A stretch of 64,000 nt of DNA. It comes from Bifidobacterium platyrrhinorum. GTDB lineage: Bacteria > Actinomycetota > Actinomycetes > Actinomycetales > Bifidobacteriaceae. Shown here piece by piece: positions 8,004-17,610 of the stretch; within the stretch, counting starts at the first letter, position 1, and each line of letters opens with the position of its first letter. Position numbers and translations under genes: made by a program. The notes under the pieces were generated by a model. That model was not told where the DNA came from and ran no database searches. It saw nothing but the letters and a program-made list of their open reading frames with translations. The DNA lies in assembly GCF_010667645.1 (NCBI RefSeq), contig NZ_WHZV01000001.1, forward strand, positions 503,082 to 567,081, given 5' to 3'.

Positions 8004-9478
8004 GTCGCGGACTGGCGCTCAACCTCATCGGCAACGTCGCGTTCTTCGTCGCCGGGTATGCGATCCACTGGTTCCTCGGCGGGTTCGCCTCGCCGGCCGA
8101 CTACGGCGTGGTCGGCACCATCATCACCGTGCTCGACTTCGAATACCTGTTCGTCAGCAACGGGGCGCGCCAGTCGCTGGCGCGCAACATCGCGTCGCGC
8201 CGCCATGACGGGCGCGCCGTGATCGCGCGCGTCTGCACAGTCCAGGCGGCCGTCGTCGCCGTGTTCTTCCTCGTCGACTTCGCCGGCGCGCCCCTGTTCT
8301 CCGGTCTGTTCGGCGGCGACCTCGAACGCTACTTCCGCTACGCCGCGTTCCTCGTGCCCGCCAACGGCCTGTACGTGGTGATGCTGGGCGTCAACGACGG
8401 CCTGCAACGGTTCGCGGGCAGCGCGTTCCTGTCCACGTTCTACCCGATCGTCAAACTCGGCACGATCCCGCTCATCATCCTCGCCTTCCCGCACGACCCG
8501 GTCATCGGACTGGAAGCCGGGTACTGCACGGCGATGGTCCTCACCATCCTCGTCGGCTTGGCCACGCTCGCCCCCGCATGGACGTCGCTGCCGCGCGGGG
8601 ACACGCCGTTCACCTGGCGCGACGCCGCACACGGCACGCTGTCGTTCTCCTTGTTCTTCATCATGGCCTCCCTGGTCCTGAGCGCCGACACGCTCGTCGT
8701 CAAGGCGGAACTGCCGGATCGCATGGCCGGCTACTACACGGGCGCCATGAACTTCGGCAAGACCACGTACTACCTGCTGCAGGCGTTCGCCGTGATCATC
8801 CTGCCCGTCGTCTCGCGTCTCCTCGCCGCCGGACGGCGCGACAAGGCCATAGGCAAGGCGCGCGGGCTGCTCCTGCTCGCGTTCACGCTCGTCGCGCCGA
8901 TGGCCGTGACGATCTCCGCCACCGCCGCGGACCTGCTCTCCGCCTTCTACTCGCCCGAATACGCGGCCGCCGCCCCCGCCCTGGCCTGCCTGGCGTTCTC
9001 CGGGTTCTTCATGGGCGTGACCGTGGTCCTCAACATGACGCTCAACGCCGAACGGGACACGCGCTTCTCCGACGTCCTCTCGCTCGTCTCCCTCGCGACG
9101 GTCGTCCCGCTGTTCGCCGTCGCCGCCCGTCTCGGCGGCATCACCGCCGTGGCCGCGGCGAGCATGACGGCCACCTTTATCGCGATGGGCGTCTCGTACA
9201 TCGAGACGCGCCGCCGGTTCGGCGACGTGATGTCCCGCAGGGCCTGGCTGGCCGTCGCCTGCGACGCCGCGCTGTGGGCCGCCGCGGCGACGGCCGGCAG
9301 GTTCGTCCACGTGGACGGGTTCCTGCCGCTCATGGCCGTGTACATGGTCGTCTACCTCGCATTCGTCGCCCTGCTCGTCGCCACCCGCATCCTCGACATC
9401 CGACGGTTGCGGGCGATGATGTCGGAACGACCGGGGGCGGAACCCGCAACCGCAACCAACCGGAAGGACAAGCGCTGA
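8000..9478 (+). CDS. Polysaccharide flippase (Wzx/MOP superfamily)
   Basis: A 492-residue protein with about twelve to fourteen transmembrane segments spread over its length, as in oligosaccharidyl-lipid flippases. It opens MSRGLALNLIGNVAFFVAGY, and the N-terminal loop contains GASPADYG-like residues typical of PST flippases (GGFASPADYGVVGT). Translation is coupled to the upstream gene by an ATGA overlap with GGGGAGG just before. The C-terminal 30 residues are charged and cytoplasmic. Expected role: translocation of a lipid-linked saccharide across the cytoplasmic membrane. The substrate is unknown. Confidence 0.85.
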   Translation: MSRGLALNLIGNVAFFVAGYAIHWFLGGFASPADYGVVGTIITVLDFEYLFVSNGARQSLARNIASRRHDGRAVIARVCTVQAAVVAVFFLVDFAGAPLFSGLFGGDLERYFRYAAFLVPANGLYVVMLGVNDGLQRFAGSAFLSTFYPIVKLGTIPLIILAFPHDPVIGLEAGYCTAMVLTILVGLATLAPAWTSLPRGDTPFTWRDAAHGTLSFSLFFIMASLVLSADTLVVKAELPDRMAGYYTGAMNFGKTTYYLLQAFAVIILPVVSRLLAAGRRDKAIGKARGLLLLAFTLVAPMAVTISATAADLLSAFYSPEYAAAAPALACLAFSGFFMGVTVVLNMTLNAERDTRFSDVLSLVSLATVVPLFAVAARLGGITAVAAASMTATFIAMGVSYIETRRRFGDVMSRRAWLAVACDAALWAAAATAGRFVHVDGFLPLMAVYMVVYLAFVALLVATRILDIRRLRAMMSERPGAEPATATNRKDKR

Positions 9479-10449
9479 TGCACGTATTCATACAGATCCC
9501 CTGCCTCAACGAGGCGAAGACGCTGCCGCTCGTCATGGCGCGCATGCCGCGTCGCATCCCCGGCGTCGACGCCGTCGACGTGCTCGTGATCGACGACGGC
9601 TGCACCGACGGCACCGTGGACGTGGCGAAAAGCCTCGGCATACGCCACTTCGTCCACCACGCCGCCACCATGGGACTCGCCCGGTCGTTCCGGGACGGCG
9701 CCGACTACGCGCTCAAACACGGCGCCGACATCGTCGTCAACACGGACGGCGACAACCAATACCCGAGCGAACGCATCGGCGACCTCGTACGGCCCATACT
9801 CGAAGGACGGGCCGAAATCGTCGTCGGGGACCGGCGCACCGACACCATCAGGGAATTCGGCCCGTTCAAGAAACTCATGCAACGCTTCGGCTCATGGGTC
9901 GTCAACCTCGCCGCCGGCACCAGCATCCCCGACGCCGCCAGCGGATTCCGCGCCTACTCCAAACGCTCCCTGCTCCAACTCAACATCCTCACCGAATTCA
10001 GCTACTGCATGGAGACCATCATCCAAGCCGGCTACAAACGCCTCGCCATCACCTCCATCCCCATCACCACGAACCCGAAGACCCGCAAATCGCGCCTGTT
10101 CCACAACATCTTCGAACACATGGGCAAATCCGCGGGAGCCATCATCCGCAGCTTCCTCATGTACCGCGCCCAATCCGTATTCACCTGGTCGGCGGCCATC
10201 CCCGGCATCGGCGTCGCCGTCATCTTCATCCGCTACCTCACGTTCTTCCTCGCCGGACAAGGCAAAGGACACGTGCAATCCCTGCTCATCGGCGTCATGC
10301 TGTTCATCTGGATGGTCGTCTCCCTGCTCCTGCTCATCGTCTCCGAAGTGCAACGCACCCAACGCAAACTCCAGGAGGACCAGCTCGAACGCCTCAAGGA
10401 GATCCAATACCAGCCCGCATCGCAGACACCACGGAGCGACGAACAGTGA
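9478..10449 (+). CDS. Glycosyltransferase family 2
   Basis: A 323-residue GT-A fold enzyme resembling polyprenyl-phosphate mannose/glucose synthases. The N-terminal nucleotide-sugar domain has IPCLNEAKTLP, then VLVIDDGCTDGT, and the metal-binding D-x-D-like NTDGDNQYP at about residue 85. Two transmembrane helices follow near residues 235-262 and 270-298, then a basic, Gln-rich cytoplasmic tail. It starts by a TGATG overlap with the flippase gene. It probably charges undecaprenyl phosphate with a sugar for use outside the membrane. The composition of the top strand changes inside this gene (see findings). Confidence 0.88.
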   Translation: MHVFIQIPCLNEAKTLPLVMARMPRRIPGVDAVDVLVIDDGCTDGTVDVAKSLGIRHFVHHAATMGLARSFRDGADYALKHGADIVVNTDGDNQYPSERIGDLVRPILEGRAEIVVGDRRTDTIREFGPFKKLMQRFGSWVVNLAAGTSIPDAASGFRAYSKRSLLQLNILTEFSYCMETIIQAGYKRLAITSIPITTNPKTRKSRLFHNIFEHMGKSAGAIIRSFLMYRAQSVFTWSAAIPGIGVAVIFIRYLTFFLAGQGKGHVQSLLIGVMLFIWMVVSLLLLIVSEVQRTQRKLQEDQLERLKEIQYQPASQTPRSDEQ

Positions 10450-12656
10450 CGACCACCACGGACCACCCCCGAACCGGCACGACGAACACAATCCCCACAG
10501 CCGCCGCCACGGCACACACATGGCGACGCCCCGCCCTCATCGCCCTCGCGGCCATCATCCTGCTCGAACTGCTCGTCTTCAACCTGCCCCACTGGCAGAC
10601 CCTCACCGCCACGCCACAGACCGTACACGACGACGGCACCGGCAACGGGCTCGCCATCGAATCCGGCGGCACCGCCGTCATCACCGACCCCGACCACGCC
10701 TGGCGCGACATCTCCGCCAGCCACCCCATCGACTACCTGTACATCAACCACACCAACGCCGAACGACCACACCAAGGCGACGCCGTCACCTGGAAGATCT
10801 CCACACGCAAGAACACCGACTCCGGATGGTACGACGCCAACGCCCAAGCCGGATACTCACCATCCAGCGAACACTCCAGATACCAACGCATCGGCGACGG
10901 CGCCACACACATACGCATCCGCTACGACATGCCCAAAGGCACCGTGATCCCCTACAACACCATCACCGCCAACCCACGCATACCCATGCGGTTCAGCGCC
11001 ATCCGCCTCACCCTCGAAACCCTCATCGCACTGCTCATCATCGCATGCCGGCCCGCCTCGCCACTGCACCGCACCGGACTCGACCCCCACACGCGCGCCA
11101 CACGCATCCCCATCATCACCTGCGCCGCACTCTGCTGCCTCACCCCACTCGCCCTGCTCGCCATGGCCGCACCACAAAACAGCCCACAACCCGTCTACTG
11201 GGACACCTTCGCCTCATACCAGGCCACCGACCAATACCAGAAAACCGCCGACGCCATCCTCAACGGCCACACCTGGCTCGACTACCCCGTCAACCACGCG
11301 CTCGCCGCCATGGACAACCCCTACGACACACGCCAACGCACCATCGAAGCGCTGAACAACCCCGAAACCCCCATCTACTTCGACGTCGCCTTCCACGACG
11401 GCAGATACTATTCCTACTTCGGCGTACTGCCCGCACTGCTCATGTTCGCCCCATACAAGGCCATCACCGGCACGGACCTGCCCACCAACGCCGGCGTCGC
11501 CATCGCCGCCACCCTCGCCACCCTCGCCACCCTCGCCCTGACCATACAACTCGCCAGACTCATCAACCGACGCCGACCCGTCACCACCGGCGCGACCATA
11601 CTCGCCATGACCGCCGCCACACTCGGCAACGGCATCCCCATCCTCATCCAACTCGGCCTGTTCTACCAGATCCCACAGGAAACGGCCATCGCCTGCGCCG
11701 CACTCGCGATAGCGCTATGGATCGAAGCGAAACTACGCAGACTCAGCCCGCCATGGCTCGCCGCCGGATCGCTCTGCATGGCCCTGACCATCGCCAGCAG
11801 ACCACAGGTCATCCTCGCCACGCTCATCGCCATACCCCTGTTCGCCGACGAGATACGCGAACTCTGGCGGAACGGACTGCAAGGAGGACGGGCTCTCGCC
11901 GACGAGGCCCGCGTCTGGGCGTGCGCCCTGGCCCCGTATGCGATGGTGTTCCTGCCGCAGTTCGCGTACAATGCGGCGCGGTTCGGCGGCCCGCTGGATT
12001 TCGGCGCCTCATACAACCTCACCGGCTACGACATGACCCATTTCCGCGCGCCGCTCACCCAATACGCCTCGTTCGTCTTCTACTACCTCTTCCAGCCCCC
12101 GAACCTCACCGCGCGGTTCCCGTTCGTCCAACAGCAGTCCGTGCCGTTGACCACGTGGCGCAGCGAACACCCGCAGTTCGGCGGGTACCTGCTCACCACC
12201 GCGCCGTTCGCGCTGCTGCTGTTCACGGCCGTGGTCTGGCGGTTCGCGTCGCGTCGCGTCGCGGCCACGCGCCTCGTCGTCGGCCCGCTCGCCGCCGCCG
12301 GACTCGTGTTCCTTGTCGACGCGCGCGTCACCGGCGTGGACTTCCGCTATGAGATCGACTTCGTGTGGATGGTCATGGTCGCCGTGACGGTCCTGCTGTA
12401 CGTCGTGGACGGCGCGACGAACGGCGGCGTCGGCGCATGCACCGGGCCCGCGACGACGGCCGATGGCGGCGCCGCCCGGGGGACGATTCTCCGCGCGGAC
12501 GACTGGCGGGACGTCACGCGCCGGCTCGTGTTCGGCTGGTTCGTCGCGGGGGTGGCGTCGGCGTCCCTGTTCCTGTTCTTCAAACAGTTCATGGACGGCA
12601 TGAACATGCCCACGCGCATCTGGTGGGACACCGCCTCCTGGTTCCTGTTCGTGTGA
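10446..12656 (+). CDS. Large polytopic membrane protein, GT-C-like
   Basis: A 736-residue protein starting at GTG 10446, overlapping the upstream stop as GTGA. It has one N-terminal membrane helix (about residues 22-40), an extracytoplasmic region of about 130 residues, then some ten further membrane segments. A loop motif DGRYYSYFGVLPALL (about residue 318) follows WDTFASYQATDQY. The layout (first helix, large loop, multispan domain) suggests a GT-C-fold transferase using a polyprenyl-phosphate sugar, consistent with the GT2 gene immediately upstream. This is inference; no named family is recognised with confidence. Codon use changes abruptly near base 11,880. Confidence 0.6.
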   Translation: MTTTTDHPRTGTTNTIPTAAATAHTWRRPALIALAAIILLELLVFNLPHWQTLTATPQTVHDDGTGNGLAIESGGTAVITDPDHAWRDISASHPIDYLYINHTNAERPHQGDAVTWKISTRKNTDSGWYDANAQAGYSPSSEHSRYQRIGDGATHIRIRYDMPKGTVIPYNTITANPRIPMRFSAIRLTLETLIALLIIACRPASPLHRTGLDPHTRATRIPIITCAALCCLTPLALLAMAAPQNSPQPVYWDTFASYQATDQYQKTADAILNGHTWLDYPVNHALAAMDNPYDTRQRTIEALNNPETPIYFDVAFHDGRYYSYFGVLPALLMFAPYKAITGTDLPTNAGVAIAATLATLATLALTIQLARLINRRRPVTTGATILAMTAATLGNGIPILIQLGLFYQIPQETAIACAALAIALWIEAKLRRLSPPWLAAGSLCMALTIASRPQVILATLIAIPLFADEIRELWRNGLQGGRALADEARVWACALAPYAMVFLPQFAYNAARFGGPLDFGASYNLTGYDMTHFRAPLTQYASFVFYYLFQPPNLTARFPFVQQQSVPLTTWRSEHPQFGGYLLTTAPFALLLFTAVVWRFASRRVAATRLVVGPLAAAGLVFLVDARVTGVDFRYEIDFVWMVMVAVTVLLYVVDGATNGGVGACTGPATTADGGAARGTILRADDWRDVTRRLVFGWFVAGVASASLFLFFKQFMDGMNMPTRIWWDTASWFLFV

Positions 12657-12685
12657 CCGTCGCGGACGCCTCGCGCCCCGCGGTC

Positions 12686-14167
12686 TCAGGCGGTACGCAG
12701 CCGGTAGCGTTGCGTGGGATCGTCCCTGAACCGCACCTTGGCCACCCGTCCCTCCCGCACGAGCTCGCGCAGGCCCGACGTGGCCGCGAGCGGCGTGAGC
12801 CGCAGCTCGCGGATGATCTCCTTCACGCTCATCGCCGAATGCCGCTCCAGCACGGCGAGTATCGCCTTGGACACGTCGCCGGGCGCGCCGAGCTTCGCCG
12901 TGCGATGCCGGGTGAGCGTCATCGTGAACGTGTTGATGGCGTTGCGTGTGGTGGCCGGTTCGATGCCGGCCTCGCGCAACGTGGCCGCGATGCGCTGGTA
13001 CCCGTCGCCGCCCTCCGGGTTCACGAATCCCCCGCCCGGGTAGGGGGTGGATTCCAGCAGGGTGAACAGGAACTGGTTGCGTGTGGAGACGAACGGCGCC
13101 CCCGTCACCGGATGCGGGTTGGCGAGCACGTCATGCGTCACCGTGCCGTACAGGCCGCCGGGATTCGTGATCTCGATGCGGTCGGTGAACACGTTGATGC
13201 GCACCTGCGTGCCCCGCGCGTCGGGGGAGTAGTCGCGATGGGTGAGCGCGTTCGCGATCGCCTCGCGCAGGGCGACGGGCGGATAGTCGGGCTTCTTCGC
13301 GCCGATCCAGCGCATGAGCTCCTCCACCGCGTCGTCGATCATCACCGGGATGGAGCCGACCACCGTGCGCGAGGCGATGAGACGCTCGTCGCCGCGGAAC
13401 ACGTCGTCACGGCTCACGCCCGGGAACACGGCGATGGCGATGCCCAGCCGCGGATAGTACTTCTGCGGGTACCTGCCCAGCGCGAGCAGTCCCGCGAGCG
13501 TGGGGCGCAGCACGCCGCCCACGCGGCCGCCGTCCGAATCGTCGTGTCGCATCACCTGCAGGTCGAGGAGCACGTCGGTGTCCTCCGAGCCGGAGAAGAC
13601 GTGGGGATGCTGCTCGCGCACACGTGCGAGCAGCCCTTCGACGAGCTTCGGGTCCAGGTCGTCGATTGTGGCCCCCGGCACGATGTCGAGGTCGTAGGTG
13701 GGCTGCAGGTGCTCCTCGGTGAGACGGTCCACCTCGTAGGAGGTCATGTGGCGGTCGCCGTCGCCCGTTCGGATGTACGAGCCTCCATACGGCCCCCGTT
13801 CGGTGATGAAGCACGGCTTGTCGCGCGGAAGCATCTCGTCGACGCGCGCGAACACGAGGTTCGCCCCCTCGAACGGGCAGGTCACGATCACCGGGCGGAC
13901 CACCGGGGTCATCTTCTCGCACGCCTGGCTGAGCGCCTCCTGCATGGCGCGGGCATCGAACCCCTCGACCGGCGTGAACCCCTCCTTCTCGCTCAGCCCC
14001 AGGATGATCCATCCGCCCGAACCGTTGGAGAACGCGGACAGGGTGTCCGTGATGGTCGAGGAGATGCGCCGTTTGCATTCCTTGACCTCGCATTGCTGCG
14101 TGTCGTTGCCGATCATCCGCATGAGTTCGATCAGCTCGGTCATCTTCGCGGTGTAGTCATCGACCAT
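12686..14167 (-). CDS. AlbA_2/divergent AAA ATP-binding protein with C-terminal winged helix
   Basis: A 493-residue protein. The N-terminal AlbA_2 (Schlafen-like) domain shows ECKRRISSTITDTLSAFSNG and GWIILGLSEKEGF. The middle has the ATPase-like region with REAIANALTHRDYS and ITNPGGLYG, as in HATPase_c_4 proteins. The last 80 residues look like a winged helix (AILAVLERHSAMSVKEIIRE then ATSGLRELVREGRVAKVRF). The start at 14167 is backed by AAGGAGG 7 nt upstream. Members are often annotated as ATP-dependent DNA helicase-related or transcriptional regulators; a function is not established. It is divergent from the DUF1846 gene across 140 bp. Confidence 0.8.
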   Translation of the reverse strand: MVDDYTAKMTELIELMRMIGNDTQQCEVKECKRRISSTITDTLSAFSNGSGGWIILGLSEKEGFTPVEGFDARAMQEALSQACEKMTPVVRPVIVTCPFEGANLVFARVDEMLPRDKPCFITERGPYGGSYIRTGDGDRHMTSYEVDRLTEEHLQPTYDLDIVPGATIDDLDPKLVEGLLARVREQHPHVFSGSEDTDVLLDLQVMRHDDSDGGRVGGVLRPTLAGLLALGRYPQKYYPRLGIAIAVFPGVSRDDVFRGDERLIASRTVVGSIPVMIDDAVEELMRWIGAKKPDYPPVALREAIANALTHRDYSPDARGTQVRINVFTDRIEITNPGGLYGTVTHDVLANPHPVTGAPFVSTRNQFLFTLLESTPYPGGGFVNPEGGDGYQRIAATLREAGIEPATTRNAINTFTMTLTRHRTAKLGAPGDVSKAILAVLERHSAMSVKEIIRELRLTPLAATSGLRELVREGRVAKVRFRDDPTQRYRLRTA

Positions 14168-14307
14168 GGCGGCCCTCCTTGCCACCATTGTGCCGTATAC
14201 GCCCGCCGTGGGGGCCGCGCACGACCCTCCCATGGGCCCGGTTCATCGAGAATTCATCTATAATTCCGCACGTCAACTCGCGCCGTTCGAAAGGTTTGCC
14301 ACAACAC

Positions 14308-15789
14308 ATGCGACAGGGATTCGACAACGACAGGTACATCGAGCTGCAGGCCGCCAAAATCAGGGAACGCATCGCGCGGTTCGGCGGCAAGCTCTATCTT
14401 GAATTCGGCGGCAAGCTGTTCGACGACCACCACGCCTCGCGCGTGCTGCCCGGCTTCGAGCCGGACGTGAAGTTCCGCATGCTCGAAAGCCTTTCGGACG
14501 ACGTGGAGATCGTCATCGCGGTGAACGCGAACCACATCGAGAAGGCGAAGACGCGCGGCGACCTCGGCATCACCTACGACGAGGACGTGCTGCGTCTCAT
14601 CGACGTGTTCCGTTCCCGCGGCTGTTACGTGGGCTCCGTGGTGCTCACCCAGTACGCCGGCCAGCCGGCGGCCGACGCGTACCGCGGCCGTCTCGCGCGG
14701 CTCGGCGTCACCTGCCGTCTGCACTACCCGATTCCCGGATACCCCCATGACATCGGGCGCATCGTCTCCGACGAGGGATACGGGCGCAACGACTACATCG
14801 AGACGAGCCGCCCGCTCGTCGTCGTCACCGCACCCGGGCCGGGCTCCGGCAAGCTCGCCACCTGCCTGTCGCAGCTCTACCACGAGCACAAGCGCGGCGT
14901 GAAGGCCGGGTACGCGAAGTTCGAGACGTTCCCGATCTGGAACCTGCCGTTGAACCATCCGGTGAACATCGCCTACGAGGCGGCCACCGCCGACCTGGAC
15001 GACGCGAACATCATCGACCCGTTCCATCTCGAGGCGCACGGCGAGACCACCGTCAACTACAACCGCGACGTGGAGGCGTTCCCCGTGCTCAAGGCCCTCA
15101 TGGAACGCATCATGGGGGAGAGCCCGTACCAGAGCCCCACCGACATGGGCGTCAACATGGCCGGGTACGCGATCGTGGACGACGAGGCATGCCGCGAGGC
15201 CGCGAACATGGAGATCGTGCGCCGGTACTTCGACGCCTGCGTGCGGTTCAGGCGCACCGGCGCCGGCGAGGAGCAGATCGAACGTCTGCGCTCCATCATG
15301 AAGAAGGCCGGCGTGGACGAGGACCTGTCACCGGCGCGCGCCGCGGCATTGCGCCGCGAGGAGGAGACCGGCGCGCCGGCGGGCGCCATGGTCCTGCCCG
15401 ACGGCCGGGTCGTCACCGGGAAGACCGGCGCGCTGATGGGTGCCGCGAGCGCCCTGCTCATGAACGCGCTGAAGGCCGTGACCGGCGTGGACGAGACGCT
15501 GCGGGTCATCGACGACAAAGCCATCGAACCGATCTGCCGTCTCAAGACCGAACACCTCAGCAGCGTGAACCGTCGCCTCCACTCGGATGAGACGCTCATC
15601 GCCCTGTCCATCACCAGCGCGGGCGACGAGACCGCCGCGCGCGTGATCGCCGGCCTGGAACGGCTGCGCGGCTGCGATGCGTTCTTCTCGGTCATCGTCT
15701 CGTCCGCGGACGAGGCCCTCTACCGCAAGCTCGGCATCAACGTGTGCTGCGAGCCCAAGTACGAGCGCATGGGCCTGTACCACAAATAG
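14308..15789 (+). CDS. DUF1846 domain-containing protein
   Basis: A 493-residue cytoplasmic protein matching the length and opening of the DUF1846 family (MRQGFDNDRYIELQAAKIRE, then LYLEFGGKLFDDHHASRVLP). A nucleotide-binding-like GPGSGKLATCLSQLYHEHK at about residue 180 recalls a P-loop. Biochemical function is not established. The ATG at 14308 gives the usual family length, and AAGG lies 14 nt upstream. A TATAAT at 14259-14264 is a good -10 candidate without a clear -35 box. Confidence 0.85.
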   Translation: MRQGFDNDRYIELQAAKIRERIARFGGKLYLEFGGKLFDDHHASRVLPGFEPDVKFRMLESLSDDVEIVIAVNANHIEKAKTRGDLGITYDEDVLRLIDVFRSRGCYVGSVVLTQYAGQPAADAYRGRLARLGVTCRLHYPIPGYPHDIGRIVSDEGYGRNDYIETSRPLVVVTAPGPGSGKLATCLSQLYHEHKRGVKAGYAKFETFPIWNLPLNHPVNIAYEAATADLDDANIIDPFHLEAHGETTVNYNRDVEAFPVLKALMERIMGESPYQSPTDMGVNMAGYAIVDDEACREAANMEIVRRYFDACVRFRRTGAGEEQIERLRSIMKKAGVDEDLSPARAAALRREEETGAPAGAMVLPDGRVVTGKTGALMGAASALLMNALKAVTGVDETLRVIDDKAIEPICRLKTEHLSSVNRRLHSDETLIALSITSAGDETAARVIAGLERLRGCDAFFSVIVSSADEALYRKLGINVCCEPKYERMGLYHK

Positions 15790-15925
15790 GGTTATGCTCC
15801 GGGCGATGGGCCCGACCGGGTCTGCCGGTACACTGGATGGGTTGAATCCTCGCGGTCCCCGGACATGATGCGAACGGTCATGCCCGGCGGCCGACTCCAT
15901 TCACGAAGCAGTCAGGAGCACCCAT

Positions 15926-17311
15926 ATGACCCAGACCCCTCCCATCCACGAGGGCATCCTCGAGCCGGGCGTCGTCAGAATCCACAGGGGCAAGCGCAGG
16001 CTCGTCCGGTTCACCCATTCCTCCACCAGGGCGACCATGCTCATGGTCGGCGCCGCGCTGGCGGCGTTCGCCATCGAGAACACGCCGGCGCTGCCGTACT
16101 TCAACGAGTTCTGGCAGTCGGTGCATCTCGCCTTCTCCGTCGGGCCGTTCCATGCCGACATCAGCCTCGAGCATTTCATCAACGACTTCCTCATGGCCTT
16201 ATTCTTCCTCATGGTCGGGCTGGAGATCAAGCACGAGATGCGCGCCGGAGAACTCACCGAGCCGCGCAAGGCCGTGCTGCCCATCGTCGCCGCGGCCGGA
16301 GGTGCGGTCCTTCCGGCGCTCGTCTATCTGGCGATCAACGCCGGCGGCGAGCATGCCGGCGGCTGGGGCGTGCCCATGGCCAACGACATCGCGTTCTGCC
16401 TGGGCCTGCTCGCGTTGCTGGGCAGCCGCGTGCCCGCCGGCCTGCGCGCCTACCTGTCCACCCTCACCATCGCCGACGACATGATCGCCATCGGTGTGAT
16501 CGCGGTGTTCTACACCTCCGACCTGAACCTTCCGTGGCTGCTCGCCGCCCTGGCGGCGTTCGCCGTGCTCGTGGCGTTCAACCGCTGCCATATCCACGAC
16601 CTGCAGCCGTATCTCGCCGTCGGGTTCGTCCTGTGGGTGTGCGTGCTGTTCTCAGGGGTGCATGCCACGCTTGCCGGCGTGATGCTCGCGCTCACCATCC
16701 CGGCCCGTTCCGAGATCAAGCTCGACCGAGTGGGGGCGTGGTTCGCGAAGCGGGTGCGCTCGGCCGAGGACCGCTACGATCCGGGCGAGCCGGACGTGGC
16801 CCAGAAGGAATACCTTCGCGAGGTCTACTCGATCCGCCGCGTCTCCAGCGCCACCATCCCTCCCACCATCCGTCTGGAGAACAGCCTGCACACCTTCGTC
16901 TACTTCTTCGTGCTGCCGTTGTTCGCATTCTCGAACGCCGGCGTCGTGCTGTCCGGCATGTCCGTGCACGAGGTCGTGACGAGCCCCGTCGCCATCGGCG
17001 TGTTCCTGGGACTGCTCGTGGGCAAGCCGCTGGGCATCTTCCTGTCCACGTGGCTTACGGTCCGTCTCGGCGTCTCCGGGCTGCCGGACGGCGTCCAGTG
17101 GGGGCATATCGCGGGCGTGTCCGCTCTGGGCGGCGTCGGCTTCACCATGGCGATCTTCGTGACGAACCTGTCCTTCACGGACCCGCAGGTCGCCGCCGTC
17201 GCCAAGACCGCGATCCTCGCCGCATCCATCGTGGCCGGCGCGATCGGGTTCCTGCTTCTGCGGCGTGAGGCGCTCGACGCGGCCGTCCGGGAGGATGCAA
17301 GCGAGGCGTAG
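15926..17311 (+). CDS. nhaA: Na+/H+ antiporter NhaA
   Basis: A 461-residue electrogenic sodium/proton antiporter of the cytoplasmic membrane, exporting Na+ in exchange for protons. The conserved aspartate pair is in TIADDMIAIGVIAVFYTSD. FFLMVGLEIKHEMRAGEL and ANDIAFCLGLLALLGSRVP are typical NhaA segments, and about eleven to twelve membrane helices can be traced. Length is somewhat above E. coli NhaA because of a charged cytoplasmic loop near residue 285 (KRVRSAEDRYDPGEPDVAQK). AGGAG lies 7 nt before the ATG. It is followed convergently by a small HTH gene. Confidence 0.93.
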   Translation: MTQTPPIHEGILEPGVVRIHRGKRRLVRFTHSSTRATMLMVGAALAAFAIENTPALPYFNEFWQSVHLAFSVGPFHADISLEHFINDFLMALFFLMVGLEIKHEMRAGELTEPRKAVLPIVAAAGGAVLPALVYLAINAGGEHAGGWGVPMANDIAFCLGLLALLGSRVPAGLRAYLSTLTIADDMIAIGVIAVFYTSDLNLPWLLAALAAFAVLVAFNRCHIHDLQPYLAVGFVLWVCVLFSGVHATLAGVMLALTIPARSEIKLDRVGAWFAKRVRSAEDRYDPGEPDVAQKEYLREVYSIRRVSSATIPPTIRLENSLHTFVYFFVLPLFAFSNAGVVLSGMSVHEVVTSPVAIGVFLGLLVGKPLGIFLSTWLTVRLGVSGLPDGVQWGHIAGVSALGGVGFTMAIFVTNLSFTDPQVAAVAKTAILAASIVAGAIGFLLLRREALDAAVREDASEA

Positions 17312-17335
17312 GCCGTCGGAGGGGAGGACGGGAGG

Positions 17336-17560
17336 TCAGTCCTTCACGTCGAAGCTGATGGTGAGCGTGCGGCCCATGCCGTGCGCGAGCGCCTCGAGCG
17401 ACTTGAACGACGGGTTGATATGCGCCTTCTCGATGCGTGCGATGGTGATGCGCGAGACGCCGGAACGTTCGGCGAGCTGCTCCTGGGTGAGCCCCGCCTC
17501 CTTGCGGGCCTTCACCAACGCGGCCCCCACCTCGGGGTAGATCCCGTCCTTGTCTGCCAT
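17336..17560 (-). CDS. Small XRE-family helix-turn-helix protein
   Basis: A 74-residue DNA-binding protein that is essentially one Cro/C1-type HTH domain (VKARKEAGLTQEQLAERSGV then RITIARIEKAHINPSFKSLE). GGAGGAA lies just upstream of the ATG at 17560, so the longer open frame to 17629 is not used. No toxin gene is adjacent, so an antitoxin role is unsupported. Targets are unknown. It is preceded by a 60-nt hairpin that separates it from the pbuX gene on the same strand. Confidence 0.82.
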   Translation of the reverse strand: MADKDGIYPEVGAALVKARKEAGLTQEQLAERSGVSRITIARIEKAHINPSFKSLEALAHGMGRTLTISFDVKD

Positions 17561-17610
17561 GATTCCTCCGTTCGTCGTCGGCGGATCGTTCCATGACCGA
17601 CGATATCCGG

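Noticed and set aside
10520..12352. His/Arg-rich open frame of 610 codons overlapping the 736-residue membrane protein gene
   Set aside because: It is the +2 shadow of a G-poor, C-rich gene, has no ribosome binding site or domain, and its amino-acid bias changes at the same composition boundary.
17336..17560. HTH gene as antitoxin of a toxin-antitoxin pair
   Set aside because: No toxin-like ORF is adjacent on either strand.
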